Source: Anoplopoma fimbria
Taxonomy: Eukaryota > Chordata > Actinopteri > Perciformes > Anoplopomatidae
DNA: 64,000 nucleotides
Assembly (NCBI RefSeq): GCF_027596085.1
Contig: NC_072467.1
Coordinates: forward strand, 1,158,005-1,222,004
Reading direction: 5' to 3'
The notes under the pieces were generated by a model. That model had not been told where the DNA came from and did not search any database. It saw nothing but the letters and a program-made list of their open reading frames with translations. This document shows, in pieces, positions 1-12,447 of the stretch. The number at the start of each line of letters is the position of its first letter. The stretch's first letter is position 1. Position numbers and translations under genes: made by a program.

Positions 1-3000
1 CATGGTATTCTTCCTCTGCCTTCTGGTCACTGTCTTCCTCATCATCATGCCTGTACTGCGCAGAGAGAATCTGATCCTCTTTCAGATCTTGTGGAGCATG
101 TGGTGAGCATCACATCTCACATGTTTTGGATAACTGAAATGCATTTTGTTCAATGTAGTATTTCTTTCTTACTCTCTGAAAACTTGACACATGGAACGTT
201 TTTCAATCAACAGCAACATCATGCTCCATGTACTGTGTGTTGCACAGTAATGGCTTTATGTCATATATTGTTCTGTCAGTTACAAAGTGTTTTTGTTGTT
301 GTTGTGCCTTCTGTCTTTCTTCTATCACTGCAGGAGATGTTTGAATGTTGATTTTGTCCTTTCAGGCCCTTCTGGCTGATGATTCTCTTGGCTGTGTTGA
401 TTCAACATATCACCGGCAGGTTTTGCTTCATCAAAAAAACAGCAGGCACACGAGACCTAGACAACAGGTGAGTCAGTATATCCGTTGCTGTGTATCATCT
501 CATGTTCATTTATTCTATGTTTTTTACTGTCCAATAATTGCAGCATTGTCCTGGATGTTAAATGCATCATATGCTGTCTTACAGGGGCAATCTGTTCCTG
601 CTGACCTACCTGCTGTTTCCAGTCAATGTTCTGATCGGGGTGCTGCTGGCAGTGTGGCGCATGATGATCACAGCCCTGTTCAACATTGTCCACATGGGAC
701 GCATGGACATCAGTCTCCTTAACCGCAATGTGGAGGCATTTGACCCAGGTGAGATGGATATTCTGCTCTGAGTGCAGATGGTGATCAGCACAGCCATAAT
801 GCCCCTGTCTGGTATACTGACCCGGCCAAAGCAATAGGTCAAGTTCAAAGTCACCTGCATTAAAGATACATCTTAATATAAAGGATAGCTTGTACCTTGG
901 ACTATGTGGGTGCATTTTATATGGGCTCAAATAAATAAAAAAACAGGGCATTGCTTGGGAAGTCGATGTCAAAGACAGACACACAATGTTAACATATTCA
1001 TTGCTATTAACATCATGCCATTGCCTTTGTAAATGCCGCTGTGCTTTTTTCCACTCTCATTGTGGAGGCTTAAAAAGAAGCAATTTCCTCTGAGCAAATG
1101 CACTTTCACTGATCCCACTGAGAGGCCAGAAATGCGTATCCTTTCCACTTTAGCCTGCTAGCAGCTCACTGCAGCTCGTATAATATCTGTATTCTGTGCA
1201 GTGGACTGTAATTGCACACCAATCTCTAAAACGGTTGCAGGTTGAAGACATCTGTTGTCCGGAAAAAGCAGGTGGCTAAAAAAAAAAAAGAGGTGTGATT
1301 GTAAGGCCCATTATGTGTGATTGCCTCAAAGCCAACATGGGGAGCAGTCCTATGTGTTTATTGCTTTTGCCCCCCCCTCCCTGTGTCTGTCTGCAGCCTA
1401 CCGCTGCTATGCTCATTATCTAAAGATTGAGGTGAGCCAGTCGCACCCTGTGATGAAGGCCTTCTGCGGGATGCTGCTGCAGTCCGTGGGCCAGGAGAGC
1501 AATGCTGCACAGAGGTCACGGGATGCTGAAGAGGGTCTGTAGTACAAAACTCACATCTTAGTCTACACACTCATTAAGTGATAATGATTCAGCTCACACT
1601 GTGGGTTCAGTGTATTCATTTCCTAATACTTTCTGACTTCCCTACCCTGTTCCCTACCCAACCACTATCATTCCTACTGAAAAGAAAACTGGGCACAAAT
1701 ATGTAGTTTATTTTTTTTAAAAGGTCAATCATTTCCTTAAACAGCTTGGCACTGTAGTTTTAAGCAAACATTACTCAAACAGATATAAATCATGCAATTG
1801 TTAGGGACTATTTCATAAGGCATTAATACATATTTTGTGCTCTTCTGAGTATTTACAAATACTTTTTAAAAACACTACAGTGTCCATGTTCATGGTAATA
1901 AAGAGTGCAACAATGAGGCTCATTGCTGTTGTTTGTAATAGTTTTTGGACTACAGTGGGGTCTAAGGCCAAGATGAACAACGTTTATTAGGTTTTGGCTG
2001 CACAGGCAATAATTGTTTGGAGGATCAACTCACTGTTGGTTTTGGTCTTTTCGTGACAATACGAAAAATAAAAAATCAGCCAGTCTCGTCCTCTAAAGAT
2101 AAAACGTTGATGTCTACATTAAAGTCAGTGCAGCGTCTTTAATTTCTCCAGAGAGATTGAAAATTCAGTGGCAGGTCACTGTTTCACATAATCAGATCAT
2201 AACACTGCCTTGCACGCGCAGAAGAAATGAAAGCTTAGCCGTTCTGATTTAATATGTCAGGAGGAAATTGAGTCACACTGTGGAATAATTTAAAGTCCTG
2301 CTGCTGGTCTCAATCAAATCTGTCGTAAACCAATCAGCTGTCCTTTATGGCGTGCCCACACTCGTCTGAGCCCTCAGCCTCTGTCACCAAACGCCATTGT
2401 AGTCCTATGTGTCGCCATTATACATATTATTCAACTAATGTATCATTTATGTAATTTACACAAAATATGACCAGCTACTTCGAGGCTGGTTGCTGATCTG
2501 CAGTGATGGTTTTGTCTCAACAGCAGGTGACAGTCGCCTGCACGTATGTTGACAAGAGGACATACGTTATAGTGACAAATCAGCAGTAAAATGCATCATT
2601 CAACTTTGCCTGGTTTTATTGTCACGTCTGAGTCCAGGGGAGATGTTGCTTGTTTGCATCCACAATTCAATGCTTTATCAGAAATAATCTATTGTATTAC
2701 AAAGATTAGTTCCCCAGTAGCTGATTACGCAGATGAGCTACGCTAATTGCCTGTTTCGTATTCATGTTGCCCAAGGGGCTTAAGCTTTCAGTGTGTTAAT
2801 GGCATGCCCAATATGCTGGCTCCATGCTTAGAGGATTAAAATATGATTGCTTTCTATTATTACTCTTTCTGAAGTTGGTCCCCAGTGGCCTTAAAGTATT
2901 TTCCCATTTCAGTTGAGATAAAAAAAAAAAGGTTATTCTTGTGACAATAGGACTTATGTGTGACATACCATTGGTGCTATCATGATGTCTGAATGTCCTC

Positions 3001-3241
3001 AGGGATCCAGCTGGTCAATCAGGAGAAGAAACAGCACAAAGTGTCCACTGCAAAGAGGGCCCGCTGGCACTGGCAGCTCCTCTACACCCTGGTCAACAAC
3101 CCCTCCCTGGTGGGCACCAGGAAGCACTTCCAGCGCCAGGCCGCAGAGAGCTTTCTGAATGGAAGCCTCAACCGCAGCGCCAAGGAGGGGAGCAAAACAG
3201 AGGCAGCATCCAAGGAGGCAGAGACCGCTGACAGCAAGTGA
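1..3241 (+). CDS. stra6: STRA6, retinol-uptake receptor, C-terminal part (5' truncated by window edge)
   Basis: Multipass plasma-membrane receptor that takes retinol from plasma retinol-binding protein. Only the last five coding exons are present: up to 102, 366-467, 585-748, 1397-1534 and 3003-3241 (TGA 3239-3241). All have GT-AG junctions in matching phase. They encode hydrophobic segments ([46 protein letters not shown]), then the family-diagnostic [15 protein letters not shown] block and a polar cytoplasmic tail ([18 protein letters not shown]...TADSK). The KIEVSQSHP motif and the 'YTL.NNP' tail are what identify STRA6 rather than a generic transporter. A poly(A) signal AATAAA lies at 3981-3986. 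The 1535-3002 intron holds nothing recognisable. The 5' exons lie outside the window. Confidence 0.93.
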
Positions 3242-3980
3242 ACATGAATGTGACCCCAATTAGGGATTGGCACAAAGTCTCTTCTGGTTTTGGGCAAATT
3301 CTATAATCATATTATTTGTCCACGATAAGTGCACTTATAGTCCAGCGCCACATGTAGAGATATTCACCGAGCCTTTCCTGTCTGGAGATTGTGTCTCCTC
3401 TTTGTGCTCTTCGTGTTAAACTGGTTGTTTATATGAGGGCCACCGTCTCCAGTCTGATGGGAGAGCTTGTGTTGCACTGATCTCCCATCTGAACACACTC
3501 ATTATGTGTCATTTTCAATGCATTCATGTGCTTATTTTGGGATGCCACTAATTTACTTTATGTTTCAACCTGTGTTGAATGTTTTTTTCCAATATGTTGT
3601 TATCATATAGTGCAGATAATGCAAATTTGTTGTTGCCTAAACTAAACACATAGACATGCATCCCACTGAAACATCCTTATGACGAGGGTAAATAATATGT
3701 TTATTATGATTAATATGATTATTTCACTATTTATTAATTTAAATAATGAGGTGTTTTCATAGACAGGGTAATAAATTTCTTTTTTTTTTCAATTGTGAAC
3801 ATTTTGTGTAATTTACAATAACCTGTGGAATAGAAACTACCAGACAAATTAAACCATATATTTTCTGTTTTATGTGTAGATCTTTAAGTCTCAAACCACT
3901 TGCTGCTACCAGCCTTTTCTTATATTTGTCTTTTCTGGTACTCACCAATATTACCGAATTTTCCTTCTGATTGCTGTGTA

Positions 3981-3986
3981 AATAAA
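3981..3986 (+). terminator. Poly(A) signal, probably stra6
   Basis: AATAAA about 740 bases after the stra6 stop codon, in AT-rich sequence. It is the first good hexamer I see on this strand after the stop. The 3242-5469 interval is otherwise 3' UTR of the two convergent genes, with T runs at about 5041-5058 and 5098-5115. Confidence 0.5.
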
Positions 3987-4428
3987 ACCTATAAAACAGT
4001 TTTCTCTATTTTTTCATATAAATTATTGGAATATTGAATTCTAGAGTGGGCTATTCGTTTAAATGAATGAAGACAAAGGGTGTCTTTGTGTTGATCATCT
4101 TTTTCAAACGCAGCAGTTTTTTAACACATTCTCCAAAATCTACTTTTTCGTATTTTGTTAGAAAATATACTAGAAAATATGACAAAGATATCGAACCAAA
4201 CCCACATAGTAAAAATGCATTTAAAGAAGAAAAAAAATCATACATAATTAACTGCGCGGAAATCTAAAACGATTTCAATCTTAAACCGAGGGTTTCAAAT
4301 TGGCTATAATTTGATTTAAGATATTTATTATTATTTCAGATAAATTTAGAAACAATGTTCATTTTTTTTTTCCTGAAACATCTCAATACGAAAGACACAT
4401 CCAGAAGGTATTCTGTATAGTTTCATGT

Positions 4429-4434
4429 TTTATT
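4429..4434 (-). terminator. Poly(A) signal, probably islr2
   Basis: Reverse-strand AATAAA about 1.04 kb downstream of the islr2 stop. It would give islr2 a 3' UTR of about 1 kb ending some 450 bases from the stra6 poly(A) signal, so the two convergent genes do not overlap. Confidence 0.4.
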
Positions 4435-5469
4435 AATTTCACGTACATAAAATGATATAAAAAAATCTTAAAAGGTCACTGGTTTTGTTTTTCGTTTGGT
4501 TTTACAACAGTTCACAAAAAACTCACTATATGCATCCAATTACAAGACAAACACCCAGTGCCTCCTTCAGTCGAGGCTTCATAGAAATTGACCATCGTAA
4601 AAAAAAAAAAGAAGAATTTCAATTGACATGGCTTTACATCACAGGTTACATCTACAGTCCTCTAGACTACACTAATAAGAACCACACAAGGGAACGTGTG
4701 ACATGCCATGGACACAGCAAGCACCTGTTAATTAAGAGCTCGTTTTTAAAGCCTTACATTACGTCAAAAACAACATTTTGTGGGTAAATTACCTGGGATT
4801 GCCCGTCAAGCACAACACAGTAGAAAGTGGAATTTCCCTTTTTTTTTGTTCTCACAGGACAGCACCGAACCAAATATCTGTGTTTAATATTATAATCAAA
4901 TATCAAGTGAAGTGGAGCTGCATCAACACCTGAGGAGGTAATAGGCCGTAAAGAGAGTTTATTCTCATCCACAGACGGCTAAGAAAGAGCAATTGGTCCC
5001 TGATGTGTTTAAATGGCTATAAAAAACATGGCACTTGCTATTTTTTTTTTTTTTTTTTTATGGTCTCTAAAAATTACATTTTAACGTTTTGGGTTTTTTT
5101 TTTTTTTTTTTTTTTGCATAATGTGTGCCCATGCCATCCGTGTCTGTCCTGCAGAAAGGGAACATTTAGCTGCTTTCTTGTCAGTTTTGAGGTCTTACAA
5201 ACTGTAGAAATCTGTGCTTGTACTGTAAACTCATGTTGCTTAATTTAACCTTACAGTAGACTACAAATGTCACACGAATTAATTCACAATCTGAAGTGAT
5301 GACGGACTACTTTTTCAGGTAAAACAAATTAAAAGATCCACCTTTCTCTTTTTTTTCTTCTTCCTATGAGAAGCCATCGTTGTTGTGATGCTGGGTGAGT
5401 GACCGGGTTGAATGTAGGCTACTTAAAAGTAAAATATTTGTACAGTATACCCACAGACGTCGGTGGAGC

Positions 5470-7602
5470 TCAGCGGCTCGGCTGCTTGTAGTTGCCATTG
5501 ATCTCCTCCGAGATGTTGACTGCCTCGGCTCCCAGAGGTAATCTGTCACTGTACTCCGAGCCCATCTCAAACTCCTCCTGGTTGGTTTTGGACGAGGATC
5601 CCGGGATGGACTCTGTCACCAGGCTCCCCTCGGCCTCCCCCTCTCCTTCCCCTCCCTCGGCCTCGGCCTCCCCCTCGCCGAACTCGCTGGGGTCGAAGGT
5701 TTTCTCTGACTCCACAAAGGATGCCCTGGGATCAAAATCTCCTGTCATTTGTTTCTCCATCTGATCCGGATTCTGGGCCTTCATGATCAGCTTGTAGGTC
5801 TTCCCTTGGTACTTGTATAACAAATGGCAGCAGGTGGCCCCCAGTAAGGGAACGGTGGCCAGACCCAGTAGGAAAATGCTAACAACCACGATGATAAGCA
5901 GGGAGGGGATCTTCTTCCTGGTTGTGAAGACCACTTGGACTTGGCAGTCCTGCCCCCCATATGTGAGACAAAGTGTGTAATTGGTGCCGGGCTGTAAACC
6001 ATGGAAGCGGTAGGCGTTAACCCCCTCCTTTATATTGGACCACTGAACCATGGAGTGTCCATTGCCTGTATTTACACAGAGGTAGAGCATGTCCAGGGTG
6101 GCTATACTGGACGAGGACTGGTACAGACCCACGGCCTCTTTATTCACTGTTTCCTGGTTTTCGGTGTGACTCACATGAAGGTTAGATTTACTGCTGGGAA
6201 GCTGCAGCGGGTTCAGCTGCACTTTGGCCTCCGTCTCTGACACCTCTAACGCAATAACACCAAAATCAAACGTGTACTGCTTCAGGTCATCCAAGCTGAG
6301 GTTGAAGGCGTGGTTGGAGATGTATTCACTGCTTTCTCTCACTCCGCACTTACTGGCAAAGGTGGGGTCCTTTGAAACGCCGCCCACCTGCCCCGTGCCG
6401 ACAGTTTTGTCACCGTCAGGGCTGCCTTTTGTCTTTTCGCCAGGCTTGGTCCAGTTGATCACATTGTTCTTGGAGGTCTTGGGCTCTGCAGTCTTTCTAT
6501 CAGATGGACGGATCTTGTCCAGCGTAGAATCGGGCTTTGAGTCGCCGCCATTTTTTTGGTTGACTGCCATAGCCACTCTAACACTACTCTCCACCTTACC
6601 TAAATCATTCACCGCAGAGCAGCTGTAATTTCCGTCTTCCTTTTTACTCATCCGAGGGACGATGAGAGTGCCGTTTCTAAAGACGAGGAATTGTTTGTTG
6701 GTTGTTTTATCATTAATTGGCACGTCATTAATCTCTCCAATGGAGGGCAAGGGGAACAGAAAATTCTGATTTCCTGCAGTCACCTCCCAGCTGACCTGTG
6801 GTGCGGGGCTCCCTGTTGTCTCACAATTTAAGATGACCATGAATCCCTCGTAGAGCTCTTCGTCCTCAACGTTGGGCTGGGAGGTTATTTTGACAGTAGG
6901 GGCCGTACAGTCCAGTTTGGGAATCGATGTCACCAGTGAACCCTTCAGGTGTTCCGGGGCCTCACATACAATTGATTTTGGCTCGGGGACTGAAATCTTA
7001 GTTGTCGTGATCCAATCCCTCAGCCACTCCAGGCTGCAGGAGCATGTGAAGGGGTTGTTAAAAATCTGCAGGTGAGACATGGAGGTGAGAGGACTGAAGG
7101 TACCCTGAACAATGGTGGTAAACTTGTTGTTGTTGATGCGCAGCGACCTTAGGTCTTTGAGAGTGGAAAAGCCGTCCTTTGGAAGGCTCACCATCTCGTT
7201 GTTGTTCATTTTCAGAAGCTGCAGGGCTGTGAGGTTCTGCAGATCCCCCCAGGGAAAGTTCACAATTTTGTTGAAGCTGATGTCCAGGTTGCGGAGCTGG
7301 ACCAGGGGGGCCAAGGTGTCCGTTTCTATGGTAACTATCTCATTGTGGGCCAGCCAGAGAGAGGTGACCTGTGTGATATTGATGAAGCTTTTACTTTTCA
7401 GTAATTTGATCTTGTTGGCAGAGAGGCTCACAGTGGTAACATTAGAGGGGAGACCCACGGGTACCCCCAGCAGGTCTTTGTAAGCACAGTCGGCAAACTG
7501 GTGGGAGAATTTATCCTGGCAGCTGCAGAGCTCTGGACAGCACTGCACATTGCCAACCAGAGTAGTCCACAAGGCAAGGAGCTGCAGGAGACGTCCCGCC
7601 AT
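5470..7602 (-). CDS. islr2: ISLR2 (LINX), LRR and Ig transmembrane protein
   Basis: Type I neuronal surface protein; in mammals it is implicated in axon growth and guidance as a partner of receptor tyrosine kinases. The single uninterrupted coding exon encodes 710 residues. I start at the ATG of MAGRLLQ because an acceptor (TTGCAG|GTGCAG) lies just upstream at 7611/7612; extending further needs a TTG start inside the intron. Layout: signal peptide 1-21; cysteine-rich LRR N-cap CCPELCSC; about five LRRs; LRR C-cap (NPFTCSCSLEWLRDW, about 183-232); one Ig C2 domain (cysteines in LNCETTG and NYSCSAV, about 235-345); a polar linker; a fibronectin-like stretch before the membrane (GLQPGTNYTLCLTYGG); a TM helix about 566-592; and a cytoplasmic tail with a Glu/Gly/Ala low-complexity block. 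Human ISLR2 is about 745 aa with the same architecture. The non-coding first exon probably ends at 8192. Confidence 0.93.
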   Translation of the reverse strand: MAGRLLQLLALWTTLVGNVQCCPELCSCQDKFSHQFADCAYKDLLGVPVGLPSNVTTVSLSANKIKLLKSKSFINITQVTSLWLAHNEIVTIETDTLAPLVQLRNLDISFNKIVNFPWGDLQNLTALQLLKMNNNEMVSLPKDGFSTLKDLRSLRINNNKFTTIVQGTFSPLTSMSHLQIFNNPFTCSCSLEWLRDWITTTKISVPEPKSIVCEAPEHLKGSLVTSIPKLDCTAPTVKITSQPNVEDEELYEGFMVILNCETTGSPAPQVSWEVTAGNQNFLFPLPSIGEINDVPINDKTTNKQFLVFRNGTLIVPRMSKKEDGNYSCSAVNDLGKVESSVRVAMAVNQKNGGDSKPDSTLDKIRPSDRKTAEPKTSKNNVINWTKPGEKTKGSPDGDKTVGTGQVGGVSKDPTFASKCGVRESSEYISNHAFNLSLDDLKQYTFDFGVIALEVSETEAKVQLNPLQLPSSKSNLHVSHTENQETVNKEAVGLYQSSSSIATLDMLYLCVNTGNGHSMVQWSNIKEGVNAYRFHGLQPGTNYTLCLTYGGQDCQVQVVFTTRKKIPSLLIIVVVSIFLLGLATVPLLGATCCHLLYKYQGKTYKLIMKAQNPDQMEKQMTGDFDPRASFVESEKTFDPSEFGEGEAEAEGGEGEGEAEGSLVTESIPGSSSKTNQEEFEMGSEYSDRLPLGAEAVNISEEINGNYKQPSR

Positions 7603-7900
7603 TTTCTGCACCTGCAAGCATCAATTATCAGACATTAGCCGAAGGTCAAATCTTTACCACACATTCACATAACATCCATTACACCAGCGGAAATGCACAG
7701 TGGAAGCTTCTACATCCCAAAGCCACTTCAAAATACGTTTTATTGTGAAGGTAATGTTTTCTTAAAGGGGCATCAAAGCTCTTTAATGCATCTCGAATAT
7801 TCATTTCAAACTCATAAAATGAAAGAAACAGTCAACAAAAACAACCCTGGTTGAATACTGCTGCAGCTGCTGACATGCAATCTGATCACATGCATCACAT

Positions 7901-7946
7901 GCAAAGTTTCCTGTTTTTTTATCGCAAAGTTTCCTGTTTTTTTATC
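7901..7946. repeat. 23-bp direct tandem duplication
   Basis: Two perfect adjacent copies of a 23-base unit beginning GCAAAGTTTCCTG and ending in a T run plus ATC (7901-7923 and 7924-7946), inside the islr2 5' intron. A recent replication-slippage duplication is the simplest explanation. Confidence 0.85.
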
Positions 7947-8191
7947 AAACAGCACTTTGACCAATGCTCTGCACTAAAAAGACATTAAGCACGTTAATAA
8001 AAAGCATATATGCACATATGCTGAGTGTCCTATTTGCAGTCTCTTCTGCTCTGAGTCTCCATAATGCTGTGGTGATAAAACCTTTGATTTTTTACAGTCA
8101 ATCAAAAGCTTTCAAATTTTAAAAAGGAGTTGTTGTTTTTTATCATCCTTTACATACAGTAACAGCCCCAATAACTACTGAATCGTCTTAC

Positions 8192-8500
8192 CTTTCCAAT
8201 TTTAACTTCAATTCCTGTGTTCTTATCAGTTGCTTCCTGGAGTTTACAATCCTCTGAAACAAGTTGAATGGTCCTCATATGTTGCAGGTCCTCTCACATG
8301 ACTTTTGCAGACATCGACAGTGTTGATGGAGGGTGCTGGAGGTAACATTTTCCTCGGTTGAGTCGCTGTTGCTGTCCAGTGTGGGATTCACTGCGCGTTC
8401 CCGACGCCTCGTATCGCGAAAAGGAGCCGTGAACGCGCAGCCTCTCCCATCTCTCTCCTCACTATTAAAGATACAGATGCTCATGGTCCTCCACCCTCAA
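8192..8500 (-). promoter_or_regulatory. islr2: islr2 non-coding first exon and promoter region
   Basis: A good reverse-strand donor (AAAG|GTAAGA) at 8192/8191 faces the acceptor at 7612, so a 5' UTR exon of islr2 should end here. The sequence upstream, about 8330-8450, is locally richer in CpG (CGCGTTCCCGACGCCTCG) than its AT-rich surroundings, as expected for a promoter. The transcription start was not located. Confidence 0.4.
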
Positions 8501-8519
8501 AGGAAATTCATAATTTAGG

Positions 8520-11500
8520 ATTTATGTTTATTTTATGACCCCGACCCAAGCCTAATCTTTGACCTCATTCAGTTTGGCTGCAGCCCTTTGTCTTTATTTA
8601 GAGCAAAGATGAGAGTTTACAAACGCACTGACAGGTTTTAAATGAAGTTGTACTGAGAAAACTAGGCTACAGACACAATTTCCATAACTGCTGCATTAAA
8701 TGAATTGGTCTTTAATATTAAACGACGACAACAACAAACAAATAAACAGACAAACAAAAAGACAAGAGTTTCATTTAGAGGAGGCCAGTGAGAAAAGACA
8801 CAAAATCAGATGCAGATCATTTGATGGCATTTCATCATGTTATGTGAGGTCAAAATTAATTTGTAAACTTAAGTGATTGTGTTACAACCGGAAGTGGCAT
8901 AGGAAGCTAATAGATTAGAAAGCTCTTTAAGGTAAATCACAAATGTGTATTTTTTAATTGGTTTAATCAGAAATGTAGGTCAATTTTTTTAAAAGAATCT
9001 ACTGGTTTGTTTAAAATGTATGTTGTCGCCTTTGACTTTAAGCTTATTATTTTTAAATGAACATTATAATTCATAAATGGTCCTTAATGTTTGAGTCATA
9101 TGGATTAGTGTTACTGTCTGAGCAGATTTATTTCCTGCTCAAACACTGCCATCTTCTGGTGAGCTGCAGTATTAACAGCTAAAACAACAAACCACTTGGC
9201 CACAACAATGCTAAATGTGTAATATACACTATCAAATTAGTGATGGATCTAAAGTCTTAGCTTCTGCTTTCTTACATGTTTTTGCCCTTAATATTCGTTT
9301 TATTTAATTTCAATTCATATTTTTGAGTGTCATATGACTTTTAGTCTAACTAATTGACTCTGCGTTTTGTGTTACAGTATATTGTTAATAATTGTTATAC
9401 TTCTGTTATTTTCTGATAGTCTTGATACCACATTTGCCAGGTGTCTTGTCGTGACTCTGTAAGATACTCCCTTGAATTGCTGAACTGAAATATCACATAA
9501 CTTAATGGAAGCTGAAGCTACAACAGTCTCAGTGTATACATGGAAAAGTTAGTATTTGAAGACAGATTTTGAAAATAAATATGTCTTTAAACTTTAAGAG
9601 TTGGTTTTAGGGTTAAGGTTAGTCTTAGGTTTAGGTTCAGGTTCAGTTTAGTGTAAGTGGGGGTTTATAGTTAGTCAGACCTGTTAAACAACAGTGAACT
9701 CTCCTGTCAAAAGGCTGCTACTACACGTGGAATCTGAATATTTCCTGCGAACATGCCAATCCCGTTTGAAAACATTGACCTCTAATGTCAAAAAGTATGT
9801 AATTACAGACATAAGCTGTGCAATAATTGCACAAAAAAAACCCTGAAAGTAAATTATACAGTTTATTCTTTGACTAGTAAACATATTTGGGATTTTCTGT
9901 GTTATGTTCAGCAAGTACAGTTTGTTTTTAAAACAGCGTCCAGGTTCCAGCCATGAACCTTGACTTGGGTGCTTAGAACAAATGTTTATGTTTTGTTTGT
10001 TTTGTTCCATGATTTCCTTATCTTAGACAGTTGATCAGCTGACTTGCCTTTTCCGAAAGTCACGACAGGAAAACATCAGGATGTAAATTGTGGTCCAAGT
10101 CCCCTAAGGCTCAAGGTCTATGGGCTCATATCAGCGCAGCAGAGACTCACGGTCACAGTATCTCACAGTTGGGACTGCAGTGTGGCGCCATCCAGACTCA
10201 GAGCTGCTGACAGTTTAGAGTTGTTGATATTCTAAGCGCTTGTTAAAGTAATCTTATACCTAAAAATATATTAATGATACTACAGTGTGAAGCCAAGGTT
10301 GCCTCCAGCTTGAGCAGAGATGGTCTGGATTTAATTAAACAATGACTCATGTAGACACCACAGACGAACCATGTAGACCACAGATGCATGAAAACATCTT
10401 CTAAATCTCCACTTGAACTATGAGTCAACTCCTCAGCAGCCTACAGGTTGGATAGACACTTAACCACAGGCGGCACTGAGCTGTCGGGTCAGGTGTTGGG
10501 TCAACTCCGGCTTAAGACAGATACTCCCTGATCCTCGTCAAAGTGATCTGACAGAAAGACGCATTTACTGTAGGCAGGTCATTTATAGTCATGTTGTATG
10601 CAACATCACTAACAACAGAACAACAGTCTCTTTCGCATCTGTGAAAAGTCTGTGAAGTAACTTCAGATGAAAACAACCGACACAATTTTGTGGTGTTGGT
10701 GGAGCCTTATCCCACATTTTATTCCACTTCATATGTTCCATGTGTCATTGTATTGTTGAAAGAAAATATTTTTCTTGACAGCAGGGTTTGGTCGCAATCA
10801 AGTAAATGAACCCACCTAAATGATGGTACTCCCCCTTCCTGTTCTTGCCTCATTAACTGAAAAGATAACAGCACTTTATTTTGGTATTCAATGTCTCAAA
10901 ATAGAAAACAGACATGAATGTGCCATGCAGATGTGTCATCTGGATTAATTTTAGATCTGAGATGACAGAAAAAGCAGGAGGAATTCGACCGAAGCTATTA
11001 ATCCAGGAATAAAACAGTTTAAACTGAAGATCCTGGGTTGTTGTTGCTGATCAGGCTGCATGTGGTTTATTTCAGGATGTCACATCTGATAAAGGCATTT
11101 CACCTACTAGGTAAAAATAAACTACTCTCTTCAAAGCACTTACGAGTGGATCTAAGCGAGGTATGGCTCCAACTCCTTCAGCTCCATTCTTTTTTTATTT
11201 CAATTAGCAGGAAATAAATAATATTCCCTTACATTCTTTTCAAGCTGACATTATGCAAAAATATACTTTTTACACATATTATTCACATATTGCTTGCATG
11301 TATAAAAATCTCCAGTAAAACACAAAAGATTGTACCACAATACATCATAATCATAAATAATTTAACTTAGTAGTTTTTAAACATTTTAAAGAATAAACAT
11401 CCATAAGCAATGACACACACCACTTCTTCCCTCTGTATTGCTGCTACTGTCTCACTTGGTCCGATATGAGCTGTTGGTAGCTTTTGGTTACTAATGTTAG

Positions 11501-12447
11501 AAAACTTTAGCAAAATATTGCTCTACAGTATAATATACATATATAAATAACTTTCCTCTTCTTTTGCTGCTGTTGATGCTTAAGCCAGTATTTAGCTTTT
11601 TATTACATAGTCTCTCTTTCATATAAATAACTGAATAGAGAAGTAGCTTATCTAAAACTTATCTAAAAGTGTGCAAAGATATGTGCACACTGTGTAGATG
11701 CAAAACTATCAACTTCAACCATGATTTCAAATCTGTTCTACATCAAGAGGACTGTGGGACTAATGTCCATCGCTCACACTGCAGCTAATGTTGATGTGGT
11801 TTTTGTACGTCAACACAAAATTCAAAAAAAGTTTTGCCAAAATCAATTGGCATATTTTACAAGGTGCTCGGATATTGTCTGCTCTGGCAAAACAGTTTTC
11901 ATGCACATTTTCCAAATGCCTCTGTCTGAACTATAAGGGGAATCCGGGAGGTTCCCTGGTGGCCTCCACCCTTCCATAAACACTCTGATCTGAACATTCT
12001 GTTAGCAGAGGGGATTTTTGATTTCTAATAGACCAAACAGCTTGCATCAATGTGCACACACTACTACACCACACCTACTTACTGTGTACTGGGCTGTTTG
12101 TGGCTCTCTCACCAGAAGCTGATCCAAACAAACACTATGCGCTATGTCTGCTGCTGACCTGTGTGCTGCTTTCTCCCTCCATCAACCTCTTCCTGTTCTG
12201 GCCTCTTTGGAAAATAAACATGGCTAGAGTATGTTCTTGTAGACTTGAAAGCCTAACTTTTCTGCCAAACACAGCTAAATGTCCACTTGCACAAATATGA
12301 TTTTAGGTTCACTGGGGAGCGTTCCTGCTTGAATTGGCGAGTTGCAAGCTTTGTTGGTGGATTTCCTTTAATGCTGCCTACGTCCCACAGTTTCATACAT
12401 GAAAAAGATTGGAAAGGAAGCAAGTGCAGAGTTCATCTTTGCAAATC
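8520..12447. other. Gene-poor interval between islr2 and sema7a
   Basis: About 3.9 kb of AT-rich sequence. Open frames here are short and without family features. A degenerate GGTTTA/GGTTAG tract at about 9598-9655 is the only simple-sequence feature I see. The right-hand part should contain the sema7a 3' UTR; a reverse-strand AATAAA lies at 11599-11604, but I cannot assign it firmly. Confidence 0.5.

Noticed and set aside
457..984. 175-residue minus-strand frame over stra6 exon 3
   Set aside because: It is the antisense shadow of a conserved stra6 exon and runs through introns on both sides.
9598..9655. Interstitial telomere-like tract
   Set aside because: GGTTTA, GGTTAG and GGTTCA variants alternate; no run of exact TTAGGG units, so it is only a degenerate simple repeat.
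12052..12300. 82-residue hydrophobic open frame on the plus strand
   Set aside because: Hydrophobicity comes from CT-rich sequence; no family similarity, and it falls in the presumed sema7a 3' region.
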